A DNA stretch of 32,825 nucleotides from Comamonadaceae bacterium (GTDB lineage Bacteria; Pseudomonadota; Gammaproteobacteria; Burkholderiales; Burkholderiaceae_C): the NCBI GenBank assembly GCA_947450765.1, contig CANFXC010000027.1, positions 1 through 32,825 of the forward strand. Direction: 5' to 3'. Below the pieces are notes generated by a model. That model worked only from the letters and a program-made list of their open reading frames with translations, ran no database searches and had not been told where the DNA came from. Made by a program: the position numbers and the translations under genes. This document shows, piece after piece, positions 1-8,400 of this stretch. Each line of letters opens with the position of its first letter. Within the stretch, counting starts at the first letter, position 1.

Positions 1-19
1 AAGTGAACGTTGTCTACCA

Positions 20-96
20 GGAGTGGTAGTTCAGTTGGTTAGAATACCGGCCTGTCACGCCGGGGGTCGCGGGTTCGAGTCCCGTCCGCTCCGCCA
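20..96 (+). tRNA. tRNA-Asp (anticodon GTC)
   Basis: A 77-nt cloverleaf. The acceptor arm GGAGTGG (20-26) pairs with CCGCTCC near the 3' end with one G-T wobble. The D-arm sequence is AGTTCAGTTGGTTAGA, the anticodon loop CTGTCAC carries GTC, and the T arm contains GGTTCGAGTCC. The discriminator is G and CCA is encoded at 94-96. All of this fits a bacterial aspartate tRNA. Confidence 0.96.
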
Positions 97-102
97 GTAT
101 GC

Positions 103-139
103 AAAGCCCTTATAAGTCATTGATTTATAAGGGCTTTTT
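103..139 (+). terminator. Rho-independent terminator after tRNA-Asp
   Basis: A perfect 13-bp inverted repeat, AAAGCCCTTATAA (103-115) and TTATAAGGGCTTT (125-137), encloses a 9-nt loop. The T run at 135-139 follows the GC core. It lies 6 nt after the tRNA CCA end and so ends the tRNA transcript. The stem is nearly symmetric and could also work on the other strand. Confidence 0.88.
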
Positions 140-346
140 GCTTTCTGGACTCCGCTTGTCACGGCCCCTATTCGCACCATCCCCTTCGTTGCTGCTGCGA
201 TCAACCGCTGATGTTCGGTCAAACAACGATCGACTTTTGATGACGCATTTCGTCAGGACTTGAACGAGCTACAGGGGGTTGATTTCACTTTCCAATCAAT
301 GGGTGTGACGTCAGGCCTTAACGCGGTCGTTTGACAAATCCTCAAC

Positions 347-351
347 AGGAG
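347..351 (+). promoter_or_regulatory. Shine-Dalgarno AGGAG of the leader ORF
   Basis: AGGAG lies 6 nt before GTG 358. It is the best ribosome site upstream of the diguanylate cyclase and points to translation starting at 358, not only at 454. Confidence 0.6.
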
Positions 352-357
352 CCGTTC

Positions 358-453
358 GTGACTCGTGACATTTTCAATGTGAACACAAAACCTGCGGACA
401 CGAACCAACCGTTGATTGCCGCTGGATCTGATTGGATTCAGGGGGGGGAATAG
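358..453 (+). CDS. 31-codon leader ORF, in frame with the diguanylate cyclase and ended by TAG
   Basis: I do not recognise the peptide. It starts at GTG behind a good AGGAG site and reads MTRDIFNVNTKPADT and onward to a TAG at 451-453. The next codon, GTG 454, opens the diguanylate cyclase in the same frame with no gap. A run of eight G lies at 441-448, just before the stop. It may be a leader peptide coupled to the downstream gene, the original N-terminus of the cyclase cut off by a nonsense mutation, or chance. Because the two ORFs share a frame, a change in G-tract length would not join them; suppression or loss of the TAG would. Confidence 0.45.
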   Translation: MTRDIFNVNTKPADTNQPLIAAGSDWIQGGE

Positions 454-2220
454 GTGGACATGCCGAAACAAGACTTTGAGAGGCGACGCCCATGGACGGA
501 CGGTGACCGTCGGACGTATCAATACTTCCAGAATTTGATGAATGTCAGCCCAGATCCGTTTTTCACCATTGACGCTGATGGCAAGGTCGTTGATAGCAAT
601 ATGGCCGCAGTCTTGATCACAGGCTTGGGCAGTCAGGAGTTGGCGGGCACTGTCTTCAAAGACTATTTCACCGATCCAGTCCAGGCGTACATGAAATGCC
701 AAGAGGTGTTGAAGCAAGGCTTTTTGAATGATTGTCCGATGGTCATTAAACACGTCTCTGGCGTCACGCACGATGTGCTGTGCAATGTGCGAGTGCTTCG
801 CGATAAAAAGGGAGAGCCGATCGTCGTGATGGTCGTCGCTCACGATGTGACGGAAAAAAAACGATTGGAAGTTGAATTGCGCGAGATTCAACGACGAGTT
901 GATTTCGCCCTTGAAAAGACACACACCGGAGCTTGGGAACTTAACCTTGCCGATCACACGTCTAACCGTTCACTGGAGCACGACCGCATATTTGGCTACA
1001 CAGAACTCCAGCCGCTCTGGACTTTCGATATGTTTATGCAGCACGTGCTGATGGACGATAGAGCTGCAGTTGATCACAAATTCAATGAGGCCATCCGACA
1101 AAATAAGCAATGGGATTTTCAATGTCGAATCCGCCGGGTTGATGGTCAGGTGCGTTGGATTTGGGCCGTGGGAGAGCTACAAAATAGCCAAGATGGAGAG
1201 CTTCAGCGCATGGTCGGCATCGTGCAGGACATCACCGAACAAAAGTTGGCGGAGGCGGCCGTTCGGGATGCGGAATTTCGCTACCGCACGGTGGCAGATT
1301 TCACTGCGGATTGGGGGTATTGGGTGCTGCCAGACGGCACGTTCCGATATGTATCGCCCTCATGTGCTGAGATCTCCGGCTACACAGCAGAAGAGTTTTA
1401 TGCCGACCCAGGGCTGATGTTGCGGATCATTCATCCGGAGGATCGATCCATTTATGTAGGCCACAAGCACCTGTTGTCGGAACGCGGTGTGCCGATGCCC
1501 ATTTTTTTTCGTATCAAGGCTAAAGACGGTGAGATGCGATGGATTGCCCATACCTGCCGGCCCGTGATGGATGAGGCTGGTAAACAGAACGGTTTCCGTG
1601 CAAGCAACCGGGATGACACAGAACGGAAAAAGATGGAGGATCAAGTGCGAGAGCTGGCCTTCTATGACGAACTCACGCAGTTGCCTAACCGCCGTTTGTT
1701 GGTAGACCGGTTGATTCATGATATGGCGTCCGTCAAGCGCAGTAATCGATACGGGGCGCTGATGTTTGTTGACCTAGACAACTTCAAGCCACTCAATGAC
1801 TTGCACGGGCACAAGATGGGCGATTTGTTGTTGATTGAAGTCGCTAGTCGGATGAAGCTGTGCGTTCGATCCATCGACACCATCTCGCGCTTTGGGGGTG
1901 ATGAGTTCGTGGTGCTGCTGAGTGATGTTGGATTGGACAAAACCGAAGCAACGTCACAGTCCAAAATCGTCGCTGAGAAAATTCGTCTCAAACTGGCTGA
2001 GCCATACCGGTTCCCACTCAAGACAAAGGATAAGCCAGACATGACGATAGAACATCGCTGTACTGTCAGCATCGGGGTGGTGACCTATGGCGGACATGAA
2101 GCCAGCGAAGAAGACATCCTCATGTGGGCGGACAAGGCTATGTACCAAGCCAAAGATGCGGGCCGCAATACGGTCAAGTTTTATGAGGCCTCAGAGCCGG
2201 ACGTCGCCGCTGATGGCTGA
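454..2220 (+). CDS. PAS-PAS-PAS-GGDEF diguanylate cyclase
   Basis: Cytoplasmic sensor enzyme predicted to make cyclic di-GMP from two GTP. Three PAS/PAC units are visible at about residues 25-140, 148-265 and 270-395, two of them ending in the usual DVTEKK or DITEQK linker. The catalytic domain spans about 400-580 and has an intact GGDEF at 481-485. An RxxD inhibitory site (R472-S-I-D475) sits exactly five residues before it, so product inhibition is expected. No membrane segment and no EAL domain are seen, so it should be a soluble synthase whose PAS units sense a ligand or redox state. The start is GTG 454 or ATG 460. The G-run at 441-448 could act as a weak ribosome site for GTG 454, and an in-frame leader ORF lies directly upstream. 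The region looks more AT-rich than the cluster further on. Confidence 0.9.
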   Translation: MDMPKQDFERRRPWTDGDRRTYQYFQNLMNVSPDPFFTIDADGKVVDSNMAAVLITGLGSQELAGTVFKDYFTDPVQAYMKCQEVLKQGFLNDCPMVIKHVSGVTHDVLCNVRVLRDKKGEPIVVMVVAHDVTEKKRLEVELREIQRRVDFALEKTHTGAWELNLADHTSNRSLEHDRIFGYTELQPLWTFDMFMQHVLMDDRAAVDHKFNEAIRQNKQWDFQCRIRRVDGQVRWIWAVGELQNSQDGELQRMVGIVQDITEQKLAEAAVRDAEFRYRTVADFTADWGYWVLPDGTFRYVSPSCAEISGYTAEEFYADPGLMLRIIHPEDRSIYVGHKHLLSERGVPMPIFFRIKAKDGEMRWIAHTCRPVMDEAGKQNGFRASNRDDTERKKMEDQVRELAFYDELTQLPNRRLLVDRLIHDMASVKRSNRYGALMFVDLDNFKPLNDLHGHKMGDLLLIEVASRMKLCVRSIDTISRFGGDEFVVLLSDVGLDKTEATSQSKIVAEKIRLKLAEPYRFPLKTKDKPDMTIEHRCTVSIGVVTYGGHEASEEDILMWADKAMYQAKDAGRNTVKFYEASEPDVAADG

Positions 2221-2256
2221 TACAAAGTGCCCAGCTCGTCGCCTTGGCATTCGTCC

Positions 2257-3828
2257 CTATTTCTTGCAGCCTGGCAAGCCCTTAGATGAACTCGTCTGCG
2301 TGGTGTGCTCAGCGTCAGGGGTTGAACGCCAAAGCACCCAACCCATGCCCTTGAAGACGAAGGTCCAGCCGGCTGTGGCGGCATCGTTGTTCGAGTTGAC
2401 GGGAACGAGCAACCAGCGGCCGGGTTGATGGCTGGCCAAGACCAGCTGTGCAGGGGTTTGCAAAGATTGCGCGGCAACAGGGTCGAAGTCAGCGCTTTCA
2501 AAAAGTTCGCGCTGCCAGCTGTCACCGACATGCGCACGCAAATTCGCCCAGTCACTGATGACCACCAAGGGGCGGTTGACTTGCAAGTAGAAAGGCAGGT
2601 CGTAGGGATAAGCATCCAGCGTAAAGATGGTGTCGCTAGGGCTTGCCTCACAGGCCAGAACCGCCGCCACATCTCGACTCAACACCTCTGAGGTGTGCTT
2701 CATGGAGAAAATACTACCGACCAACGCAAGCGACAAGTTCAACACCACGATGGCCCCAAACCAGCGCTGTGCGTGTTGCACCCTCAGCATGGTTTTGTCC
2801 CAGCCAAACGCGGCCAACATCACCAGCGGCGGCACTGCCGGCAAGATGTAGCCCAGTAGTTTGGAGGCGGGCACCGAGAAAAAGATAAGAACGCTCAACA
2901 GCCAAATCCAGCAGAGGGACGTCCACGACGCGTCCTGGCGAGTGCCGGCAGGTAAGCGCAGGCTTATCTTGGGTAACAGGGGCAGAAGGCTGAAGACGCA
3001 CCAAGGGAAAAATAGGATCACCAAGGCCATCAGGTAAAACCACCATGGATAAACGCTGTTGAAGGTGCTGGCGGTGTAGCGCGCAAAGTGTTGCTTGATG
3101 ATGATGTAGTCAAAAAATCCGGGGTATGTCAGTTGAGCCAGTACAAACCAAGGCAGGGCAATCGCTGCAAAAAGTAAGAGTCCGCTGACCCACGGCAGAC
3201 GCCATACTTTGCTGAACTGGCGACTCCAGAGCAGCCAGATGAAGATGACCATGCCCGGCAAGACCAGTCCAATCAAGCCTTTGCTCAGCACCGCCAAGCC
3301 GCAGGCGACAAACCCCCAGCGCGCCCAAGCCGCATTCACTTTGCCTGCGCCCTCAGGGTTCATGAAGGCAAAGGCAAAGCAGCCGATGGCGGCACTGATC
3401 CATGTGGCGACGAGAATATCGTGGTTGATGAACTGACCTGCGAAAAGAAAAGTCAAGCTGCTGCCGAGCATCCATATGGCACGGCCTGCAGTGGCTTCGC
3501 CGGCAATTTTCCGGGTCGCTAAATAGAGACCTATCAACATCACCCCAGCGTGCAGGGCTGGCACCAGTCGCGCAGACCAGACGCTGACACCGGAGACGGC
3601 GAAAGTGATGGATTGCAGCCAATGGAGTAGCGGTGGTTTGTGAAAAAACGGTAACCCGTCTAATCGGGGTGCCAGCCAATCGCCTGAGACCAGCATCCAC
3701 CGGCTCACCTCGGCATATCGCCCCTCGTCGGGCAGCGCCATCGGCCGCAGGGCTGCCAAGAGCAGCAAGAAGCACCACAAAGCGGCAATCGACAGCCAGT
3801 GCTTTTTAGACTCGGTCAAATTACGCAT
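2257..3828 (-). CDS. GT39/ArnT-like membrane glycosyltransferase
   Basis: A 523-residue polytopic inner-membrane protein of the ArnT/PMT family, whose members move a sugar from a polyprenyl-phosphate donor to lipid A or another envelope acceptor. The N-terminus has one membrane span followed by the periplasmic loop motif PDEGRYAE, with acidic residues D34 and E35 in the catalytic position of the family. HKPPLLHWL, also typical, follows. Many further hydrophobic spans occupy residues 90-400, and the C-terminal third is a more soluble periplasmic-type domain. It converges with the diguanylate cyclase (36 nt between stops) and diverges from the DsrE-like gene. No aminoarabinose synthesis genes are in the window, so the substrate is unknown and the name arnT is not justified. 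Confidence 0.85.
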   Translation of the reverse strand: MRNLTESKKHWLSIAALWCFLLLLAALRPMALPDEGRYAEVSRWMLVSGDWLAPRLDGLPFFHKPPLLHWLQSITFAVSGVSVWSARLVPALHAGVMLIGLYLATRKIAGEATAGRAIWMLGSSLTFLFAGQFINHDILVATWISAAIGCFAFAFMNPEGAGKVNAAWARWGFVACGLAVLSKGLIGLVLPGMVIFIWLLWSRQFSKVWRLPWVSGLLLFAAIALPWFVLAQLTYPGFFDYIIIKQHFARYTASTFNSVYPWWFYLMALVILFFPWCVFSLLPLLPKISLRLPAGTRQDASWTSLCWIWLLSVLIFFSVPASKLLGYILPAVPPLVMLAAFGWDKTMLRVQHAQRWFGAIVVLNLSLALVGSIFSMKHTSEVLSRDVAAVLACEASPSDTIFTLDAYPYDLPFYLQVNRPLVVISDWANLRAHVGDSWQRELFESADFDPVAAQSLQTPAQLVLASHQPGRWLLVPVNSNNDAATAGWTFVFKGMGWVLWRSTPDAEHTTQTSSSKGLPGCKK

Positions 3829-3977
3829 AGAAAAAAATCAGGTGGGAAGAGTGTGCCGAGAGCATATACGAACAAGCTCACCAAACGGTATCGAAATAGC
3901 CGGTATATCAGCAGGAGACGATAGACTGTCGTGTCGGGGAAAGGGTCAATTTTTGGCAACATACACAAGGTTTCAAC

Positions 3978-4412
3978 ATGGCGACTGGTTCAATGATCAA
4001 AAAAATGCTGATGTGCGCTGTCTTGGTGGTCTGCTCAGCGGCGCAGGCCGCTGGCGACAAAGTGGTTTATCACATCGACAACTCGGCTCAGCAGGCGACC
4101 AAGGGGCTGCGCAATATTCGAAATCATCTGGATGAGGCGCCGGACACACAGATCATTGTGGTGACGCATGCCGATGGCGTTGATTTTTTGATGGAGGGCG
4201 CTAAAGACAAAGCCAATCCGAATATTGACTATGCCTCGTTGGTCTCTGCTTTGAAGGCACGCAATGTGCGTTTTGAAGTCTGTGAGATCACGCTGAAAAA
4301 CAGAGGCCTCAAGAAAGAACAATTCATCATGGATGCCGACTTCACGCCGTCAGGGGTGGTGCGTGTTGCACGCCTGCAGGCGCGAGAAGGCTACGCGTAC
4401 ATCAAGCCCTGA
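3978..4412 (+). CDS. Secreted DsrE/DsrF-like protein
   Basis: A 144-residue protein with an N-terminal signal peptide: a basic MIKKM region, a hydrophobic stretch, and likely cleavage after AQA near residue 24. The mature part has the DsrE-like alpha/beta pattern: KVVYHIDN at the first strand, a helix with GLRNIRNHL, the strand IIVVTHADGVDFL and then VRFEVCEITL. C102 lies at the usual position of the family cysteine. Such periplasmic DsrE proteins are widespread in proteobacteria and mostly uncharacterised; sulfur handling is only suggested by the family. ATG 3978 is favoured because AAGG lies 7 nt upstream; ATG 3993 is an alternative. The gene stands alone, divergent from the glycosyltransferase. 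Confidence 0.75.
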   Translation: MATGSMIKKMLMCAVLVVCSAAQAAGDKVVYHIDNSAQQATKGLRNIRNHLDEAPDTQIIVVTHADGVDFLMEGAKDKANPNIDYASLVSALKARNVRFEVCEITLKNRGLKKEQFIMDADFTPSGVVRVARLQAREGYAYIKP

Positions 4413-4546
4413 GGTCTTGATTTGTTGATGGGCATCGGGACTCGTCCTTGAGGCTTATCAATGAGCAACATGCTTGGCTTGGCGGGCACGCAGGGTTTCC
4501 TTTGTCCTACACCAATAGCGCGGCGTTTCACCGTTAATAACAGCGT

Positions 4547-4600
4547 GCATTCGGATCAGATCAACGTGGACATTTCCTTGGGTTGATCTGCTTCATATGC
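4547..4600 (+). promoter_or_regulatory. Extended dyad upstream of the biosynthetic cluster (candidate operator)
   Basis: A perfect 9-bp inverted repeat, CAGATCAAC (4557-4565) and GTTGATCTG (4582-4590), is separated by 16 nt. Matching GCAT/ATGC ends extend it to 15 of 19 positions per arm. The right arm contains TTGATC, a possible -35 for a weak TATTTA -10 at 4607-4612. The 219 nt between the DsrE-like gene and the phosphopantetheinyl transferase hold no other recognisable feature. The regulator is unknown; an RNA hairpin is an alternative reading. Confidence 0.4.
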
Positions 4601-4631
4601 ACGGGTTATTTAATCTGGCGTGGAGAGCTGC

Positions 4632-5387
4632 GTGCGTGTAAAGAGAAGTTGCCATATCCAAATATGGAGGGCAAGCCCTAGCCATGTTGAGCCGGGGCAG
4701 TGGCGTGCGCTCACCAATTTGCTGGATTTGACCGAGCGTTCCCAAGCCTTCAAATTCAGACAAGCCGCTGATCGAAATGCTTACGTACTCGCCCATGGCT
4801 TGCGGCGGTTAGCGCTCGCAGCCATGCTGGATGTTGCACCCACTGCGCTGCTTTTCAGGGATGCCGAAAACGGCAAGCCGCAGCTGATAGCGCCGACATA
4901 CCGGCCGATTTATTTCAGTCACTCGCATACGCGCAGGGGTGTTGTTTTTGCGGCGTCTGCCGATGTGGCTGTGGGTGTTGATACCGAAAGCGTTGGCACC
5001 GAGCCGCTAGATTTCGCGTTGCTGAGTCCCTTTTTGGATTGTTCGGTGTCAGCACTGACGAACAAAAAAAACAGCCCCACAAGCCATTTTTACAGTCATT
5101 GGACGGCACTTGAAGCGTTCTTCAAGGTCGTTGGATCGGGGCTCTCTAGCGCCCATCCGCGTCTCCGGCTGATCCCTGATTCACAGGGGCACTGGAAGGT
5201 TGAATTGGACGCTCCTCATGCACCAGATATCGCGGCATTGGCCTCGCGGGCCGTGGTGAGGCCGATCACTTCGCCGATCGGTTGCGTGGCCTCGTTGGCC
5301 ATTCTTGAGCCATTGGGCGAAGAAATCACGCTGGTTATTCACGAAAAAGAACTTAGTGCAAATGTTGAGTTGAATGGTTATCCATAA
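4632..5387 (+). CDS. Sfp-type 4'-phosphopantetheinyl transferase
   Basis: Transfers the phosphopantetheine arm of coenzyme A to a conserved serine of carrier proteins. The expected clients are the two carrier domains encoded just downstream. Seen motifs are FSHSH at about 95-99, the Mg-binding GVDTE at 115-119 and WTALEAFFK at 157-165, the family's W-x-x-K-E-A-x-x-K. Here the first lysine is leucine, while E161 and K165 are kept. The predicted length of 251 residues is normal for Sfp-type enzymes. GTG 4632 is chosen because GGAG (4622-4625) lies 6 nt upstream; GTG 4620 in the same frame has no such site. The stop is 18 nt before the NRPS start, so it is probably the first gene of a three-gene operon. 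Confidence 0.88.
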   Translation: MRVKRSCHIQIWRASPSHVEPGQWRALTNLLDLTERSQAFKFRQAADRNAYVLAHGLRRLALAAMLDVAPTALLFRDAENGKPQLIAPTYRPIYFSHSHTRRGVVFAASADVAVGVDTESVGTEPLDFALLSPFLDCSVSALTNKKNSPTSHFYSHWTALEAFFKVVGSGLSSAHPRLRLIPDSQGHWKVELDAPHAPDIAALASRAVVRPITSPIGCVASLAILEPLGEEITLVIHEKELSANVELNGYP

Positions 5388-5405
5388 AAAATGAAGGCTT
5401 AGACC

Positions 5406-8400
5406 ATGGACATGATCAGAAAGATCGAAACCAGTGCGGTATTTGTCGGCGGAGGCAGTTTGCTGGTGCGTTGCGCAGAGGCCTATTTAAACGCCGGCCA
5501 CAGTGTGAAAGCCGTGCTGTCTGCCAACCCGCAAATATTGCAATGGGCCGAGAGTCAGGGCATTCCAGCGAGGCGCATGGATGCCCCGTCAGAGATTGAC
5601 CTGCGCGGGGTCGAGTTTGATTTTCTTTTCAGCGTCGCTAATTTACAAATACTGCCGGCAGCCCTTATTTCAAAAGCGCGGCAACTGGCAATCAATTTCC
5701 ATGATGCCTTGCTGCCCGACTATGCCGGCTTGAACGCCACGGCTTGGGCTTTGATGGCGCGCGAGTCTACTCACGGCATCACATGGCATGAGATGACACC
5801 CACCGTGGACGCTGGTCGCATCGTGCGGCAGGTCGCCTTTGGTGTGTCTCCTGAAGAAACTGCCTTGAGCCTGAATGCAAAATGTTATGAAGCTGGACTG
5901 GCCAGCTTTCAGGCGATGTTGGGCGACATCAGCCAGGGTGAGTTGACACTGACACCGCAAGGTCGGCCGATGCGGTATTTCGGTCTGGCGGCAAGACCCA
6001 ACGCCTTGGCCACGATTGATTTTTCAGACAGCGCACAGGCGATTGCCGCCTTGGTGCGCGCGCTTGATTTCGGCACTGACCATTACCTGAATCCGCTGGC
6101 ACGGCCAAAAATTTTCACGGGTAGCGGCATCGTGCTTGTGCGCTCCGCCCGCGTCAGCGAGAGCGTGACGAATGTGCTGGCGAGGCCGGGTATGGTGCTC
6201 GACGTGCAGGGTGACACAGTGTCAATTGCGGCTGCTGATGGAGTAGTGGTTTTTGGCGGCTGCGATCCACACAGTCTTGAACGAGGCATGGTCTTTTCAG
6301 CGCTGAGCGCTGAGCTGAAGAGCCGGCTGGCAGACCGAACGCCCAAGGTCGGTCGTGGCGAAGCTTTTTGGTTCAATACTTACGCTCATCTGGTGCCGGT
6401 CGAGTTGCCCTATCCGAAGCTGCTGCAGACTGCGCAGGCCATGCAAGCACCCCACGTTTTTCCTCTGCAGGTGGCGTCACAAGGAGCGCGCAGCGTGGCC
6501 GGTTTCACTGCATGGCTGGCGGCGCTCACCGGCCAGGCGCGACTGTCGATTTTTTATGGTGATGCCGTCCTGAGCGAGCAAGCTGAAGGGCTTGAGCCAT
6601 GGCTGTCGCCGTGGCTGCCGTTGACGCTGAAGATTGATGTGGCGGACAGCATTGCCGACGCCGTGGCGCGCACTGAAGCGCACATCAGTCAAGTTCACCA
6701 AGCCGGTCCCTGCCCGTGTGACTTGCCGACACGGTTGGCCGATAAGCCGGCTGGACTGCCACACAGCATGGCCTTGGGTGTGTGCCTCAATGGATTGCCG
6801 GACTTGGACGCCCGTGACGCACCGGCACTCTTGTTGACAGTTGATGCATCCTGCAGGCAGCTGGTACTGGTGGCTGACAGCGCTGTGTATTCCGCCGAAA
6901 CGGCGGAGGTCATGGCGACGCATCTGGCGGCTTATCTGACTGCTTTTGAAGCGGCGAGCGATGTCGCGCAAGTTGCAGAGATTTCGCTGGTGCCAGAGGC
7001 TGAAGCCGAACTCCTGCGCGCCCAGAACGCCACCAGCGCAACGCCTTATGAAACGAGCTTGTGCGCACATGAGGTGATCTCGGTGCAAGCAGCGCGCAAC
7101 CCGGCACAAGTGGCTGTCACTTTCTACGGTCGAACGCTCAGTTACCAAGAGCTTGAGCAGCAGTCAAACGCACTGGCTGGGCAGCTGCAACAGCGCGGCG
7201 TGCAGCCGGGCGATGTGGTCGGTCTGTGTCTGGAGCGCAGTCCTGAATTGATCATCGGCTTGTTGGCCATCTGGAAAGTGGGTGCAGCTTATCTGCCGCT
7301 GGACCCGGCTTATCCGGTGCACCGCTTGACCTTCATGGTGGACGATTCGGCTACGCGGCTGGTGTTGACCACCGCGCCACTGGCCAAAACACTGGCCCTG
7401 CCGCAACACAAGACCATGCTGCTTGATGCGCCCATGGCATTTGAGCCTGAAGCCGTGGCACTCAGCGGCGTAGCGGGGCAAGACAGTTCAGCGCGCGCAG
7501 CCTATGTCATCTACACCTCGGGCTCGACTGGCAAGCCCAAAGGCGTGGTGGTGACGCACCGCAATGTGCTGAATTTTTTCGCTGGCATGAGTCAACGTGT
7601 GCCGCATGAAGCGGGTGCGCGCTGGTTGGCGGTGACCAGTTTGTCCTTTGATATTTCGGTGCTGGAGCTGTGCTGGACATTGAGTCGCGGGCTCACGGTG
7701 GTGCTGCATTCAAGCAAGCCGCCGGTGACTGGCAATGGACCTGAGTTCAGTCTTTTTTACTTCGGCAACGACAACCAGGTTGAGCCGCATCAGCGCTATG
7801 AGCTGCTGTTTGAAGGTGCGCGCTTTGCAGACCGGGAAGGCTTTTCCGCCGTCTGGACGCCAGAGCGCCACTTCCACGCTTTTGGCGGTATGTACCCCAA
7901 TGCCGCCATGACCAGTGCAGCCTTGGCGGCCATCACCACGCGGGTGCAGATCCGCGCTGGCAGTTGTGTGCTGCCGCTGCACCATCCGATCCGCGCCGCC
8001 GAAGACTGGGCCGTGGTTGACAATATTTCTCAAGGGCGCGTCGGCGTTTCATTTGCAGCGGGTTGGCAACCCAACGACTTTGTCATGGCGCCAGACGTTT
8101 TTGCCAAGCGCAAGGATGAGATGGTCGAACGCATTGAGGTGGTGCGCCGACTCTGGCGCGGCGAAAGCGTCGCGTTTGACAGCCCGCTCGGCGGCAGCGT
8201 CGATATCAAGACCCGGCCACGTCCAATTCAGGCGGAAATTCCGGTCTGGGTCACGGCGGCGGGCAACCCGGAAACCTTTGAGCAGGCGGGTGAGTTGGGT
8301 TGCCGACTGCTGACGCATTTGCTGGGTCAAAACCTGACCGATGTCGCCGACAAGATTCGCCTTTACCGTGCGGCTTGGCGCAAGGCCGGCCATGCCGGCT

